Below, one piece after another: positions 7,212 to 15,735 of a DNA stretch of 32,941 nt. Under the pieces are notes generated by a model that saw only the letters and a list, made by a program, of their open reading frames with translations, searched no databases and was not told the origin of the DNA. Within the stretch, counting starts at the first letter, position 1. Every line of letters begins with the position of its first letter. Position numbers and translations under genes: made by a program. The stretch covers positions 1-32,941 of the forward strand of contig JACPQW010000188.1 of the NCBI GenBank assembly GCA_016190285.1, written 5' to 3'. Source of the DNA: Candidatus Methylomirabilis oxygeniifera (GTDB taxonomy: Bacteria > Methylomirabilota > Methylomirabilia > Methylomirabilales > Methylomirabilaceae).

Positions 7212-8530
7212 TTTTTTGGCTCCACCCCTCGATAAGAGGCGTCAAGAAGCTCGACGGGATGCATCACCCGAATCTTCAGCCCTCGCTCTCTGATGCCCTT
7301 CTCGATCTGGAGTGAGCAGCCAGGGTTGCCGCTGACGACGATATTGGCCCCCGTCTCCTTGATCCGATCGATCTTCCGATCGAGCAACTGCTGAGCCGGT
7401 TCGGGATGCAAGAGATTGTAGATCCCGGCGCTGCCGCAGCAGAAGTCGGACTCTTTCAGCTCGATGAACCGGAGCCCGGGGATCTGTGTGAGGAGTGCCC
7501 TTGGCTGCTGCCGAATCTTCTGACCATGGGCCAGGTGGCAGGCATCGTGATAGGTGACGGTCACGTTTAGCGGCTGGAGCTTACCGTATAACGAGACCCC
7601 AGCCAGAAGCTCTGAGACGTCCCGCACCTTCTTGCTGAAGGCTTCAGCCCGCCTGGCGTAGGCCGAATCAGTCCGGAACAGCTCCCAATATTCCTTCATG
7701 GCTGAGCCGCACCCCGCCGCATTGACCACGATGTGATCCACGCCTACCCGTTCGAAGAGGTCGATGGTCTGCCTCGCCAGCGCCTTCCCTTGCTCCCGCT
7801 CCCCTTCGTGAATGAGCAGCGAGCCACAGCAGCCTTGATCCTGCGGCGCGATTACCTCGTAGCCGTTCTCGCTCAAGACGCTGACCGTGGCCGCATTCAC
7901 GTGGGCGAAAAAGAACCGTTGGACGCAGCCGAGCAAAAGCCCCACCCGTCCCCGGCTCGGACCGTTGGCCGATGTAATCTCAGGAAGTACGAACGCATGA
8001 GGATCCGAGATGTGGGGCAGAAGCGCTTCCATCCGACTCAGGCGGCCCAAGCGACTCAAAAGCCCTGAGCCCCGGATGAGCCGCTGCAGGCCGGACCGCT
8101 GATATAATCGGAGGACGCGGATAAGCGTCCGTAGCCGACCGAGATGGGTGAAGGTGCGCAGAAGGAGATCGCGAAACCGCCGCTCGACTGCGGAACGCTG
8201 ATAGCGCCGCTCGAGCTGGCCCCTGGTCGTTTCCATCAGGAAACCAAATTGCACGCCCGATGGGCAGGCCGTCTCGCAGGCCCGGCAGAGGAGGCAAAGG
8301 TCCATGTGTTTGGCGAAGCTGTCGGAGGCGTCGATCTTGCCTTCAGAGGCAGTCCGGATAAGGTAGAGCCGCCCGCGCGGGCTGTCCATCTCGTTGCCAA
8401 GGACGAGGTAAGTGGGGCAGGTCGGCAGGCAGAACCCGCAGTGGATGCAGTCGAGAAAGAGTTCGGGATCAGGCGGATCGAGCTGATCGAATGCCCGTGC
8501 GCCTCTTGGCCCTGGTGGCGGCATTACCAT
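7202..8530 (-). CDS. glcF: Glycolate oxidase-type iron-sulfur subunit (GlcF family)
   Basis: 442 residues. Two ferredoxin-type clusters bind 4Fe-4S: Cys28-31-34-38 (CIHCGFCLPTCP) and Cys79-82-85-89 (CLLCRACETACP). Two CCG-type cysteine-rich domains follow, with GCCGSL and FCCGSAGIYN signatures. This architecture passes electrons from a flavin 2-hydroxyacid dehydrogenase to the quinone pool. ATG 8530 opens the frame, but AAGGA lies better for the second Met at 8524, so the true product may be two residues shorter. No GlcD or GlcE flavin subunit is next to it, so the partner must be encoded elsewhere; a related FeS oxidoreductase role is possible. Confidence 0.88.
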   Translation of the reverse strand: MVMPPPGPRGARAFDQLDPPDPELFLDCIHCGFCLPTCPTYLVLGNEMDSPRGRLYLIRTASEGKIDASDSFAKHMDLCLLCRACETACPSGVQFGFLMETTRGQLERRYQRSAVERRFRDLLLRTFTHLGRLRTLIRVLRLYQRSGLQRLIRGSGLLSRLGRLSRMEALLPHISDPHAFVLPEITSANGPSRGRVGLLLGCVQRFFFAHVNAATVSVLSENGYEVIAPQDQGCCGSLLIHEGEREQGKALARQTIDLFERVGVDHIVVNAAGCGSAMKEYWELFRTDSAYARRAEAFSKKVRDVSELLAGVSLYGKLQPLNVTVTYHDACHLAHGQKIRQQPRALLTQIPGLRFIELKESDFCCGSAGIYNLLHPEPAQQLLDRKIDRIKETGANIVVSGNPGCSLQIEKGIRERGLKIRVMHPVELLDASYRGVEPKNRV

Positions 8531-8542
8531 CCTTAAATGATC

Positions 8543-8574
8543 AGCGAAGGCCGGGATCGCTCCCGGCCTTCGCT
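8543..8574 (-). terminator. Hairpin between the CHRD gene and glcF
   Basis: A perfect 14-bp stem, AGCGAAGGCCGGGA pairing with TCCCGGCCTTCGCT, encloses a 4-base loop. It lies 18 bases after the stop of the minus-strand CHRD gene and just before glcF. The base of the stem is followed on the minus strand by only a weak T-rich stretch. It is probably a terminator or attenuator separating the two genes. Confidence 0.65.
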
Positions 8575-8591
8575 GTGTTCACGAAGCGCTG

Positions 8592-9098
8592 TTATCGGAG
8601 GATCTGTCCGCGAATCTCCCCCGGTGGAAAGAGGACTGTGTGCACATTGGCATATGTGAGGCCGGCGCGCATCGCCTGGACCAGCTCAGCCAACTCCCCC
8701 GCTGCGATCCCCTGTCCTGTGACGGCAACCACGTCAGCCGCGACTATCGTTCCCGTCAGGAACACTCCTGAGTCCGGACAGGCGGGTTTCCCGCCCCCCC
8801 CGCACAGGAATGCCGCCACGCCCCCGGTCACACCCGGTGCGCCCAGGTGAATATGGGCGACGGTCACGGGCGCCTCCATACTGAAGTACACCAGGGTGTA
8901 GTCGATCTGTGTCGCGGCATCGTTGAGGGTGGCAAAGAAGAAACCTGTCCCTGTTGTGGAGATGGTGGAGGGGTTCGTCTCCTGGCCTCCGTTCAAGTGA
9001 GCGCCGAATTGCTGAGCCGCCATGGTCGGTCCTGCAGTAAAGAGCATGACTCCCAAAGCCAGTGCCATGACCCATGAGTACGTTCCACGCTGCCGCAT
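8592..9098 (-). CDS. Exported CHRD-domain protein
   Basis: 168 residues from ATG 9098, which has a very strong GGAGGGAGG ribosome site; the open frame upstream of it is not supported. An N-terminal signal peptide (MRQRGTYSWVMALALGVML, cleavage probably near TMAAQ) leads into a single CHRD domain: FGAHLNGGQETNP, then VAHIHLGAPGVTGGVAAFL, ending in YANVHTVLFPPGEIRGQI. CHRD domains are named from chordin and occur in many exported bacterial proteins without assigned biochemistry. The His pair in AHIH and the YxNVHT motif are the typical conserved positions. It is divergently arranged from the FecR-domain gene at 9431. Confidence 0.88.
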   Translation of the reverse strand: MRQRGTYSWVMALALGVMLFTAGPTMAAQQFGAHLNGGQETNPSTISTTGTGFFFATLNDAATQIDYTLVYFSMEAPVTVAHIHLGAPGVTGGVAAFLCGGGGKPACPDSGVFLTGTIVAADVVAVTGQGIAAGELAELVQAMRAGLTYANVHTVLFPPGEIRGQILR

Positions 9099-9430
9099 TG
9101 TCCTCCCTCCTTGCTGTCGGGCGAGTGTCTCGCGCGACGATGAAAGTAGAAAGGTACGCCTCTCCTCATAGTTCATAGTATGTCTCTCCAGGCAGAATTA
9201 GTCCATAGGGTTTTACCTTGACTCCATGTCCCCCTTGCGCTCGCCCCAAACCGTACGTGGAACCTCTTCAGTTACCCTATTTCGCCGAGTCGGCGTCACC
9301 GCATCCCTCGTTATGGCGTATGTAATAGTGGATTGTGCTCGCAACTTGGCGAGCTCTGCCGGCATGCAGGTTGCTTTACTTTCATGTTAAACTCATAGAG
9401 AAATCCTCTGAAGGCGAGAGGGAGGTGTCG
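9099..9430. promoter_or_regulatory. Divergent intergenic region between the CHRD and FecR-domain genes
   Basis: These 332 bases must contain the start signals of both outward-facing genes. No convincing -35/-10 pair was identified on either side. A small hairpin (GCTCGC at 9337-9342 with GCGAGC at 9349-9354) lies about 80 bases before the FecR-domain gene. Strong ribosome sites flank both ends: GGAGGGAGG for CHRD and GGAGGT for FecR. Confidence 0.4.
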
Positions 9431-11125
9431 ATGAACAGGACAGTGGCAACGGTGTCAGCGTTGTTGGTCTTTGGGGTCATCAGTCCGGCCTGGGCACAGG
9501 AGTGGCCCGCAAACCTTGCGCGCCTGAGTGTGGTCGAGGGAGAGGTCGCGGCGCAAATGGCTGGGTCCCAGGAGGGGATAGCCGCCACCTCGAATCTTCC
9601 CCTTGGCCCAGGAGATCGGCTGTGGGTAACAGGCCACGGCAGAGCCGAGATCCAGCTCCCGGAGGGTAATACCTTGCGTCTGGGCGATCACGCGAGCATT
9701 GAGCTTGGCGCGTCTACATCTCCTTCTGCCTGGTCATCCCCGGTCAGACTTGAGCGTGGTACGGCGACCTTTTATATCAGACGGCTGCCGCCTGAGCTTA
9801 CCGCCTTCCAGGTCGAGCTGCCGCAGGCCGGCGTTCTGGCCTCGATCTCTTCCACCTTTCGCGCCGATCTTTTCCCCGATGGATCGGCCCTGGTCTCGGT
9901 CTATGCCGGAGAGGTGGTCGTGCAGACCCCCGAGGGGAGTACCGAGGTTCGGAACCGTCAGACGCTGCGGTTGAGCCCTGACCGGCGCTCTCAACTGTAC
10001 GCGCTCGCCCCATGGGACGAGTTCGACCGCTGGAACGACCTGAGGGATATCCAGCTTTCCCGCACAGCTCCAGCCTCTTACCTACCGGCCGAGTTGACTC
10101 CGTACGCGTCCGACTTCGTGGCCTATGGCCACTGGGTTCCGGTCCCTCCGTACGGCTATGGCTGGGCTCCTACTGTAGAGGCGGGCTGGTCGCCCTTCCG
10201 ACAGGGACAGTGGATCTCGTGGCGAGGTGAGCTGGTGTGGCTTTCCTCAGAGCCCTGGGGATGGGCGCCGTATCATTACGGCCGGTGGCTCTTCTACCCC
10301 GAAATCGGGTGGGTCTGGATCCCACCCGGACGTGAGCTCGTGATCTGGAACCCGGGGGCGGTGGCCTGGGTTACCGGCCCTGAATTTGTCGCCTGGATCC
10401 CGCTGGCGCCCGGGGAGATCTTTTTCGGCTTCCGGGATTTCGGCCCTGCAAGCGTGAACATCACCAAGGTCCAGGTGACGAACGTTCAGGTTACCAACGT
10501 TTTCGTTAACAGGAGGGCTGCGAATGCCGTGGTTGTCGTCCACAAAGGTACCTTTGTGGCGGGTGGGCGGGCCCCAGCCTCGTTCCGTCCGCCAACGGAT
10601 GTCTTTGCCGCCGGCGGTCGTCGGGCTATCGGGCCGCCGCCGCTTCGGCCGGCAGCCATCCTGCTGCGCCATGCCCCATCCGGGCCGATGGTTCGGCAAG
10701 GCTCGCCACAACTCTCCACGACCCCGCGAAGGACCCAAGAGGGGAGCAGACCCGCATTGCCGACTGTTCGAGGTCCTGAGGTGGGCAGGACTCGCGGCAG
10801 GCCTGTCCTGAGCCCCACTGAAAGGCCGCCGGCCGCTGACGTCAAACAGGCGGTCCCTCACCCGGATGTTCACCAGCGCAGGCTCTCCCCGGAAATCTTA
10901 TTGGGGTCACCCCCGTCACCATCTTCCGGAGCATCGATGCAGCGCCGTGGCGGCGGAGCCGTTGAGTTCCATTCGCCCCAGGCGCGCCATGCGCCGGTTT
11001 CCTCAATGGCCCCAGCAGTTCCGAGGGCAGCCCATCCCGGCGATGGCGGAACAAAGAGAGAGACGCCCGCATCGTCACACGCCGGCAAGAGTCATCCCCA
11101 CCCTGCAGGGGCCGGTGGCCGTTGA
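9431..11125 (+). CDS. Exported FecR-domain protein with W/P/G-rich repeats (DUF6600-like)
   Basis: 564 residues from ATG 9431, five bases after GGAGGT. A signal peptide (MNRTVATVSALLVFGVISPAWAQ) is followed by a FecR-like domain of about 150 residues (LARLSVVEGEVAAQ, then TATFYIRRLPPELTAF and VYAGEVVVQTPEG). Residues about 230-340 form aromatic repeats of the type YGHWVPVPPYGYGWAPTV, WSPFRQGQWISW and WGWAPYHYGRWLF, each like a WxP/GYGW module. A short VQVTNVQVTNVFVN repeat follows. The last 190 residues are Pro/Arg-rich low complexity and probably disordered. Location should be periplasm or surface. No sigma/anti-sigma partner is adjacent, so FecR-type signalling is not implied. Function is unknown. 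Confidence 0.85.
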   Translation: MNRTVATVSALLVFGVISPAWAQEWPANLARLSVVEGEVAAQMAGSQEGIAATSNLPLGPGDRLWVTGHGRAEIQLPEGNTLRLGDHASIELGASTSPSAWSSPVRLERGTATFYIRRLPPELTAFQVELPQAGVLASISSTFRADLFPDGSALVSVYAGEVVVQTPEGSTEVRNRQTLRLSPDRRSQLYALAPWDEFDRWNDLRDIQLSRTAPASYLPAELTPYASDFVAYGHWVPVPPYGYGWAPTVEAGWSPFRQGQWISWRGELVWLSSEPWGWAPYHYGRWLFYPEIGWVWIPPGRELVIWNPGAVAWVTGPEFVAWIPLAPGEIFFGFRDFGPASVNITKVQVTNVQVTNVFVNRRAANAVVVVHKGTFVAGGRAPASFRPPTDVFAAGGRRAIGPPPLRPAAILLRHAPSGPMVRQGSPQLSTTPRRTQEGSRPALPTVRGPEVGRTRGRPVLSPTERPPAADVKQAVPHPDVHQRRLSPEILLGSPPSPSSGASMQRRGGGAVEFHSPQARHAPVSSMAPAVPRAAHPGDGGTKRETPASSHAGKSHPHPAGAGGR

Positions 11126-11261
11126 CAGCAATCACATGAGCGGCATCACCTTTTGCTCTGGCGCTTTTCGTCCACCGACCGTATACTACGGCGTAATTCT
11201 CTGGTTGTTCCTGACGTATGCATAACCCCTCGTCTCATCGCCCCTGAAGAGGCTGTGAACC

Positions 11262-13202
11262 ATGAACCAGGTTGTTGCTCCACCGCTTGCAGGCTTAACC
11301 GGCCTTACCGTGGTCTCTTTTGAGAGTCGCCTGGCTGCTCCGATGGCCGACCTGATCTGTCGTCAAGGAGGCGCGCCCGTCTCCGCGCCTGCGCTCCGCG
11401 AGATCCCGTGTACGGGACATGCGGAAGCCATCGAGTTTGCAAAGGCATTGTTGGCCGGCCAGATCGATATGGTTGTGTGGCTGACCGGCGTCGGCGCCCG
11501 CGCCTTGCTGACCGCTGTGGAAGGGACCGTGTCGCGCGCGGAGTTTCTGGCGACCCTGAGCCGGATCCCAGCCATTGCCCTTGGTCCAAAACCCCAAGCG
11601 GTTCTACGGGAACTGGGTATTCCGATTACGTTGGCTGTCCCGGAACCCAACACCTGGCGCGAGATTCTGACGGCGATCGACAGCGCGGCTATCCCTCTGC
11701 TTGGTCGGCGGGTGGCGGTCCAGGAATACGGTCGCAGCAACCCGGAGCTGATTGCGGGACTGCAAACGCGCGGCGCCAGCGTCCTGCGGGTTCCGGTCTA
11801 CCAGTGGGCGTTACCCGAGGATTGTGGCCCTTTGCGGCAGGCGATCAAGGCTATCGTCAATCAACAGGTTGATCTGGTCCTCTTTACGACCGCTGTGCAG
11901 GCGGATCATCTGTTGCAGGTCGCGGCAGCGGACGGTCTGGAGGAATCGCTGCGAGGAGGATTGCGCGATACAGTCGTTGCCTCAATCGGCCCTACCTGCA
12001 GCAAAGCACTCCGCGAACATGGCCTGACGGTCGACCTGGAGCCGGAGCATCCTAAAATGGGCCACCTGGTTCAGACCGTCGCTCGACACGCCCACGTGCT
12101 GCGACGGATCAAGCGAGCCAGAACAGTGCAGGAGGCCGGAGACAGGAGGCCGAAGGCAGGAGGCGCGGATCTATTGTCGGAGAGTCCATTTCTAAAAGCC
12201 TGCCGCCTGGAGCCGGCCCCCTATACGCCGATCTGGATCATGCGGCAGGCCGGGCGCTATCTTCAGGAGTACCGCGAGATTCGAGGGAAGCTGTCGTTTC
12301 TGGAACTGTGTCACCGACCTGACCTGGCGGCGGAGGTGACGGTCACGGCCGCCGAGCGGCTCGGCGTGGATGCCGCGATCATCTTCGGCGACATCCTCCT
12401 GGTGGTGGAGCCGATGGGGGTCGGGTTGGAGTTTACCAAGGGGGACGGTCCGGTCATCCATCATCCGGTAAGGTGCGGGGCCGACCTGAAACGGCTGCGA
12501 CCGGTCGATGTGCAGGGATCGCTCTCGTTTCTCTTCGAAGCGGTGCGCCTGGCGCGCGCAGCGCTACCGGCGAACATCCCCCTCATTGGGTTCGCCGGGG
12601 CGCCGTTTACGCTGGCCTCATATCTGATCGAGGGCCGCGGGTCACGCCAGTATCAGCAGACCAAGACGCTCATGTATCGCGATCCTGCGGCGTGGCACGC
12701 CCTCATGGAGCGGCTGTCCGATGTCGTGTCCGACTACCTGAACGGTCAGATCGCCGCGGGGGTCCAGGTGGTGCAGTTATTCGATAGCTGGGTCGGCTGT
12801 CTGAGTCCCGACGACTATCGGGAGTTCGTCCTACCCCACACGAAACGCGCTATCGCAAAGCTTGTACCCGGCGTGCCGGTCATTCATTTCGGGACCGATA
12901 CGACGTCGCTGCTGCCGCTGATACGGGAGGCCGGCGGGAATGTGATCGGGTTGGACTGGCGAGTGGATCTTGGAGAGGCCTGGGCCGGTCTGGGGTATGA
13001 GGTCGGCGTACAGGGCAACCTGGACCCGGTGGCGCTATTCGCCGAACCCGATAAGATTCGCCGCCAGGCCGATCGGATCCTTGAGCGGGCTGCGAAACGA
13101 CCAGGCCACATCTTCAATCTCGGTCATGGTATCTTACCGCAAACCCCTGTAGACCACCTGCGCGTGCTCATCGACTATGTCCACGAAGCGACGGCGAGAT
13201 AA
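11262..13202 (+). CDS. hemE: Uroporphyrinogen-III synthase / uroporphyrinogen decarboxylase fusion (HemD-HemE)
   Basis: 646 residues. Residues about 10-285 read as a HemD-type uroporphyrinogen-III synthase, a poorly conserved family (VAVQEYGRSNPELIAGL, LVLFTTAVQADHLL, VASIGPTCSKALREHGL). Residues about 308-646 are a full HemE: RQAGRY at 328-333, GFAGAPFTLASYLIEG, GNLDP and NLGHGILPQTP. Together these would make uroporphyrinogen III and decarboxylate it to coproporphyrinogen III in the cytosol. The linker DNA (12129-12170) is three tandem 14-bp units. ATG 11262 has AAGAGG upstream. The 136-base gap before it includes a TATACT box at 11182. It heads the operon hemDE-hemH-hemG. Confidence 0.94.
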   Translation: MNQVVAPPLAGLTGLTVVSFESRLAAPMADLICRQGGAPVSAPALREIPCTGHAEAIEFAKALLAGQIDMVVWLTGVGARALLTAVEGTVSRAEFLATLSRIPAIALGPKPQAVLRELGIPITLAVPEPNTWREILTAIDSAAIPLLGRRVAVQEYGRSNPELIAGLQTRGASVLRVPVYQWALPEDCGPLRQAIKAIVNQQVDLVLFTTAVQADHLLQVAAADGLEESLRGGLRDTVVASIGPTCSKALREHGLTVDLEPEHPKMGHLVQTVARHAHVLRRIKRARTVQEAGDRRPKAGGADLLSESPFLKACRLEPAPYTPIWIMRQAGRYLQEYREIRGKLSFLELCHRPDLAAEVTVTAAERLGVDAAIIFGDILLVVEPMGVGLEFTKGDGPVIHHPVRCGADLKRLRPVDVQGSLSFLFEAVRLARAALPANIPLIGFAGAPFTLASYLIEGRGSRQYQQTKTLMYRDPAAWHALMERLSDVVSDYLNGQIAAGVQVVQLFDSWVGCLSPDDYREFVLPHTKRAIAKLVPGVPVIHFGTDTTSLLPLIREAGGNVIGLDWRVDLGEAWAGLGYEVGVQGNLDPVALFAEPDKIRRQADRILERAAKRPGHIFNLGHGILPQTPVDHLRVLIDYVHEATAR

Positions 13203-14139
13203 CGTGGCCTCACCGTCCGATGCCGTCCTGATGATCGCCTTTGGGGGTCCTGCGAAGTCTGATGAGATCCGCTCATTTCTCGCCAATGTGCTTCAGGGTG
13301 TACCGGTCCGACCGGAGCGGCTGGAGGAGGCGGCCCGTCACTACGAAGCGCTCGGTGGCCGGTCTCCGATCACTGAGTTGACCTTTCGGCAGGCGAAGAG
13401 CCTGGCTGCGCTGTTGGAGCGCGAGGGGCCGAGGCTGCCCGTCTATGTCGGGATGCGCTATTGGCATCCGTTCGTTGCCGAGACGGTGGAGCAAATGGTT
13501 CGGGATGGCAGACGGCGTGCGGTCGCGTTGATCATGGCGGCGCACGATTCCGGAGCGGCAAGTTGGGAGAAATCGGTAAGGGCGGTCACCGACGCACTGT
13601 TCGCTGCAGGACCCAGAGCGCCCTACGTGGACTTCGCCCAGCCATGTTATGACCACCCGGATTTCATCGCGGCGATGGCCGAGCAGGTCCACACGCAACT
13701 GCAGGCGATCCCCCATACTCACCGTCACGGGACGCCGCTGGTCTTTACGGCCCACAGCATCCCGGTTTCGGTCGCCGCCTCGTCGCCCTATGTGCAGCAA
13801 CTCGAGACGTCCTGCCGCCTCGTCGCGGAGACCTTAGGACATCCCTGCTGGTTCCTGGCCTATCAGAGCCGCAGCGGCAATCCCAAAGAGCCGTGGCTTG
13901 AGCCTGATATACGCGATGTCCTGCGCACGCTCCACGCTGAAGGTCACCGGTCGGTGGTGGTGGCCCCCATCGGCTTCGTGTGCGATCACGTTGAGGTGCG
14001 TTACGATCTGGACGTGGAGGCCAAGGCGCTGGCCGACACGCTCGGGATCGAATGGCGACGGGCCGGTACGGTAAACGATCATCCTTTGTACATTCGCGCC
14101 CTGGCCGATCTGGTGCGTCAGCGGATAGCGCAGGGCTAA
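13177..14139 (+). CDS. hemH: Ferrochelatase
   Basis: 320 residues from ATG 13177, which lies inside the end of hemDE; GTG 13204, one base after the hemDE stop, is an alternative giving 311. Family signatures are present: the catalytic histidine in FTAHSIP (His193 from the first ATG) and the metal-site region APIGFVCDHVEVRYDLDVEA with its conserved acidic residues. The length fits the family. The enzyme inserts ferrous iron into protoporphyrin IX. Together with the next gene it shows the protoporphyrin-dependent branch of heme synthesis rather than the coproporphyrin-dependent one. Overlap or near-contact with hemDE indicates translational coupling. Confidence 0.94.
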   Translation: MSTKRRRDNVASPSDAVLMIAFGGPAKSDEIRSFLANVLQGVPVRPERLEEAARHYEALGGRSPITELTFRQAKSLAALLEREGPRLPVYVGMRYWHPFVAETVEQMVRDGRRRAVALIMAAHDSGAASWEKSVRAVTDALFAAGPRAPYVDFAQPCYDHPDFIAAMAEQVHTQLQAIPHTHRHGTPLVFTAHSIPVSVAASSPYVQQLETSCRLVAETLGHPCWFLAYQSRSGNPKEPWLEPDIRDVLRTLHAEGHRSVVVAPIGFVCDHVEVRYDLDVEAKALADTLGIEWRRAGTVNDHPLYIRALADLVRQRIAQG

Positions 14140-14159
14140 AGGGCCTTTGGCCAGCGTGG

Positions 14160-15647
14160 ATGGCGACGGAACGGCACAGCGGCAGTAAGCGTATCGTGGT
14201 GGTGGGGAGCGGCATCGCGGGTCTGGCCGCCGCCTGTCGGTTGCAGGAGCGGTGCGAGCAGGACGGCCCGCCTTGCGAGGTGCGCGTATTGGAGGCCGCT
14301 GCACGGCCCGGCGGTGCGATCAGTACCACGCACCGGGATGGTTTTATCCTTGAATCGGGACCCGATACCATTTTCACCGATAAGCCGTGGGGGCTGGATC
14401 TGATCAGGCGCCTTGGTCTGGGCGAGCAGATCATCGGGACCAGTGAGGCGCACCGCCGGACCTTTGTTGTGCGGGACGGCGCGCTGCACCCGCTGCCCGA
14501 AGGGTTCGCCTTGATGGGGCCGACCAAGCCTTGGCCGTTTCTGCAATCAGGGCTGCTGTCGTGGCGTGGCAAGGCAAGAGCGGCTCTGGACCTGGTGCTG
14601 CCGCGAGGACGATCATCCGACGACGAAAGCCTGGCGTCGTTCGTTCGGCGTCGTTTCGGACAGGAGTTTCTCGACCGGCTGGCCCAACCGATGATCGGTG
14701 GAATCTATGGCGCCGACCCGGAGCGGTTGAGCTTGCGCGCTACCTTCCCGCAGTTTCTGCAGATGGAAGTGATGCACCGCAGCGTGATCCTCGGCCTGCG
14801 ACGAATGCGCCCCGCCGGCCGCGGCGCAGGCCGACCCAGCAGCGGCCCGCGCTATGGCCTGTTTGTGACGCTGGATCACGGGCTGCAGGCCCTCGTCGAT
14901 GCCATGGTAAAAAGGCTGCCGGCCGGGACACTGCGTCTCCGTACGCCGGTTGACAGGATCGCGCACACAGCGCAAGGCTGGACCCTTCGACTTGGAGACG
15001 GCGCGAGCCTGCAGGCCGATGGCCTTATTCTCGCCGTCCCCGCGTTTGAGATTGCCAGGCTCACCCGTGACCTGGACCAAGACCTGGCTTATCAGCTAGA
15101 GGCGATTCCCTACGCCTCTTCGGTCACGATCAATCTGGCCTATCGTAGAGAGGCGATCCAGCATCCGCTCGACGGGTTTGGATTTGTGGTGCCGGCCTGC
15201 GAGGGGCGCACCATCATCGCCTGTTCGTTCAGCAGCGTGAAGTTCGCCCATCGGGCGCCGGCCGGTCACGTCCTGCTGCGTGCCTTCGCGGGCGGCGCGC
15301 TACAACCGGAGCCGTTCACCTGGGATGACGAGACGCTGCTGAGCGCGGTGCGCCGCGATCTGGAGGAGCTGCTGGCGATTCACGCACCCCCTTTGTGGAG
15401 CCAGTTGGTCCGACATCCTCGTGTGATGCCCCAGTACCAGGTCGGCCACCTGGCTCGGTTGGCGGTGCTCGAAGAGGCGCTTGGGCGCTGGCCCACCCTC
15501 AAGCTGGCCGGTAACGCCTATCGCGGCGTTGGTGTCCCGGACGTGGTTCACAGCGGGGAGGTGGCCGCCGATTCATTAGTGGCAGAGCTGGCTCCGTCAC
15601 CGACCGAGCCGACCCCGGCTTGTACCGAAGGCGATTCTCGCCTATAA
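14160..15647 (+). CDS. hemG: Oxygen-dependent protoporphyrinogen oxidase (HemY type)
   Basis: 495 residues from ATG 14160, 20 bases after the hemH stop; the frame is open further upstream but that part only shadows hemH. It has an N-terminal FAD-binding Rossmann motif VVVGSGIAGLAAACRL, the RPGGAIST and ILESGPDTI stretches typical of the family, QPMIGGIYGADPERLS, and a C-terminal FAD motif LAGNAYRGVGVPDVVHSG. It oxidises protoporphyrinogen IX to protoporphyrin IX using O2 as acceptor and feeds ferrochelatase, encoded just upstream. The sequence is the soluble flavoprotein type, unlike the E. coli flavodoxin-like HemG that shares the symbol. Confidence 0.93.
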   Translation: MATERHSGSKRIVVVGSGIAGLAAACRLQERCEQDGPPCEVRVLEAAARPGGAISTTHRDGFILESGPDTIFTDKPWGLDLIRRLGLGEQIIGTSEAHRRTFVVRDGALHPLPEGFALMGPTKPWPFLQSGLLSWRGKARAALDLVLPRGRSSDDESLASFVRRRFGQEFLDRLAQPMIGGIYGADPERLSLRATFPQFLQMEVMHRSVILGLRRMRPAGRGAGRPSSGPRYGLFVTLDHGLQALVDAMVKRLPAGTLRLRTPVDRIAHTAQGWTLRLGDGASLQADGLILAVPAFEIARLTRDLDQDLAYQLEAIPYASSVTINLAYRREAIQHPLDGFGFVVPACEGRTIIACSFSSVKFAHRAPAGHVLLRAFAGGALQPEPFTWDDETLLSAVRRDLEELLAIHAPPLWSQLVRHPRVMPQYQVGHLARLAVLEEALGRWPTLKLAGNAYRGVGVPDVVHSGEVAADSLVAELAPSPTEPTPACTEGDSRL

Positions 15648-15735
15648 TCCTGTACTCCGGGGCTAAATACGAAGAGGCGAGTCGATCCAACGAGTGATCC
15701 CGCCGTGAGCGCGAATAAGAATAAGGAGATCACCT

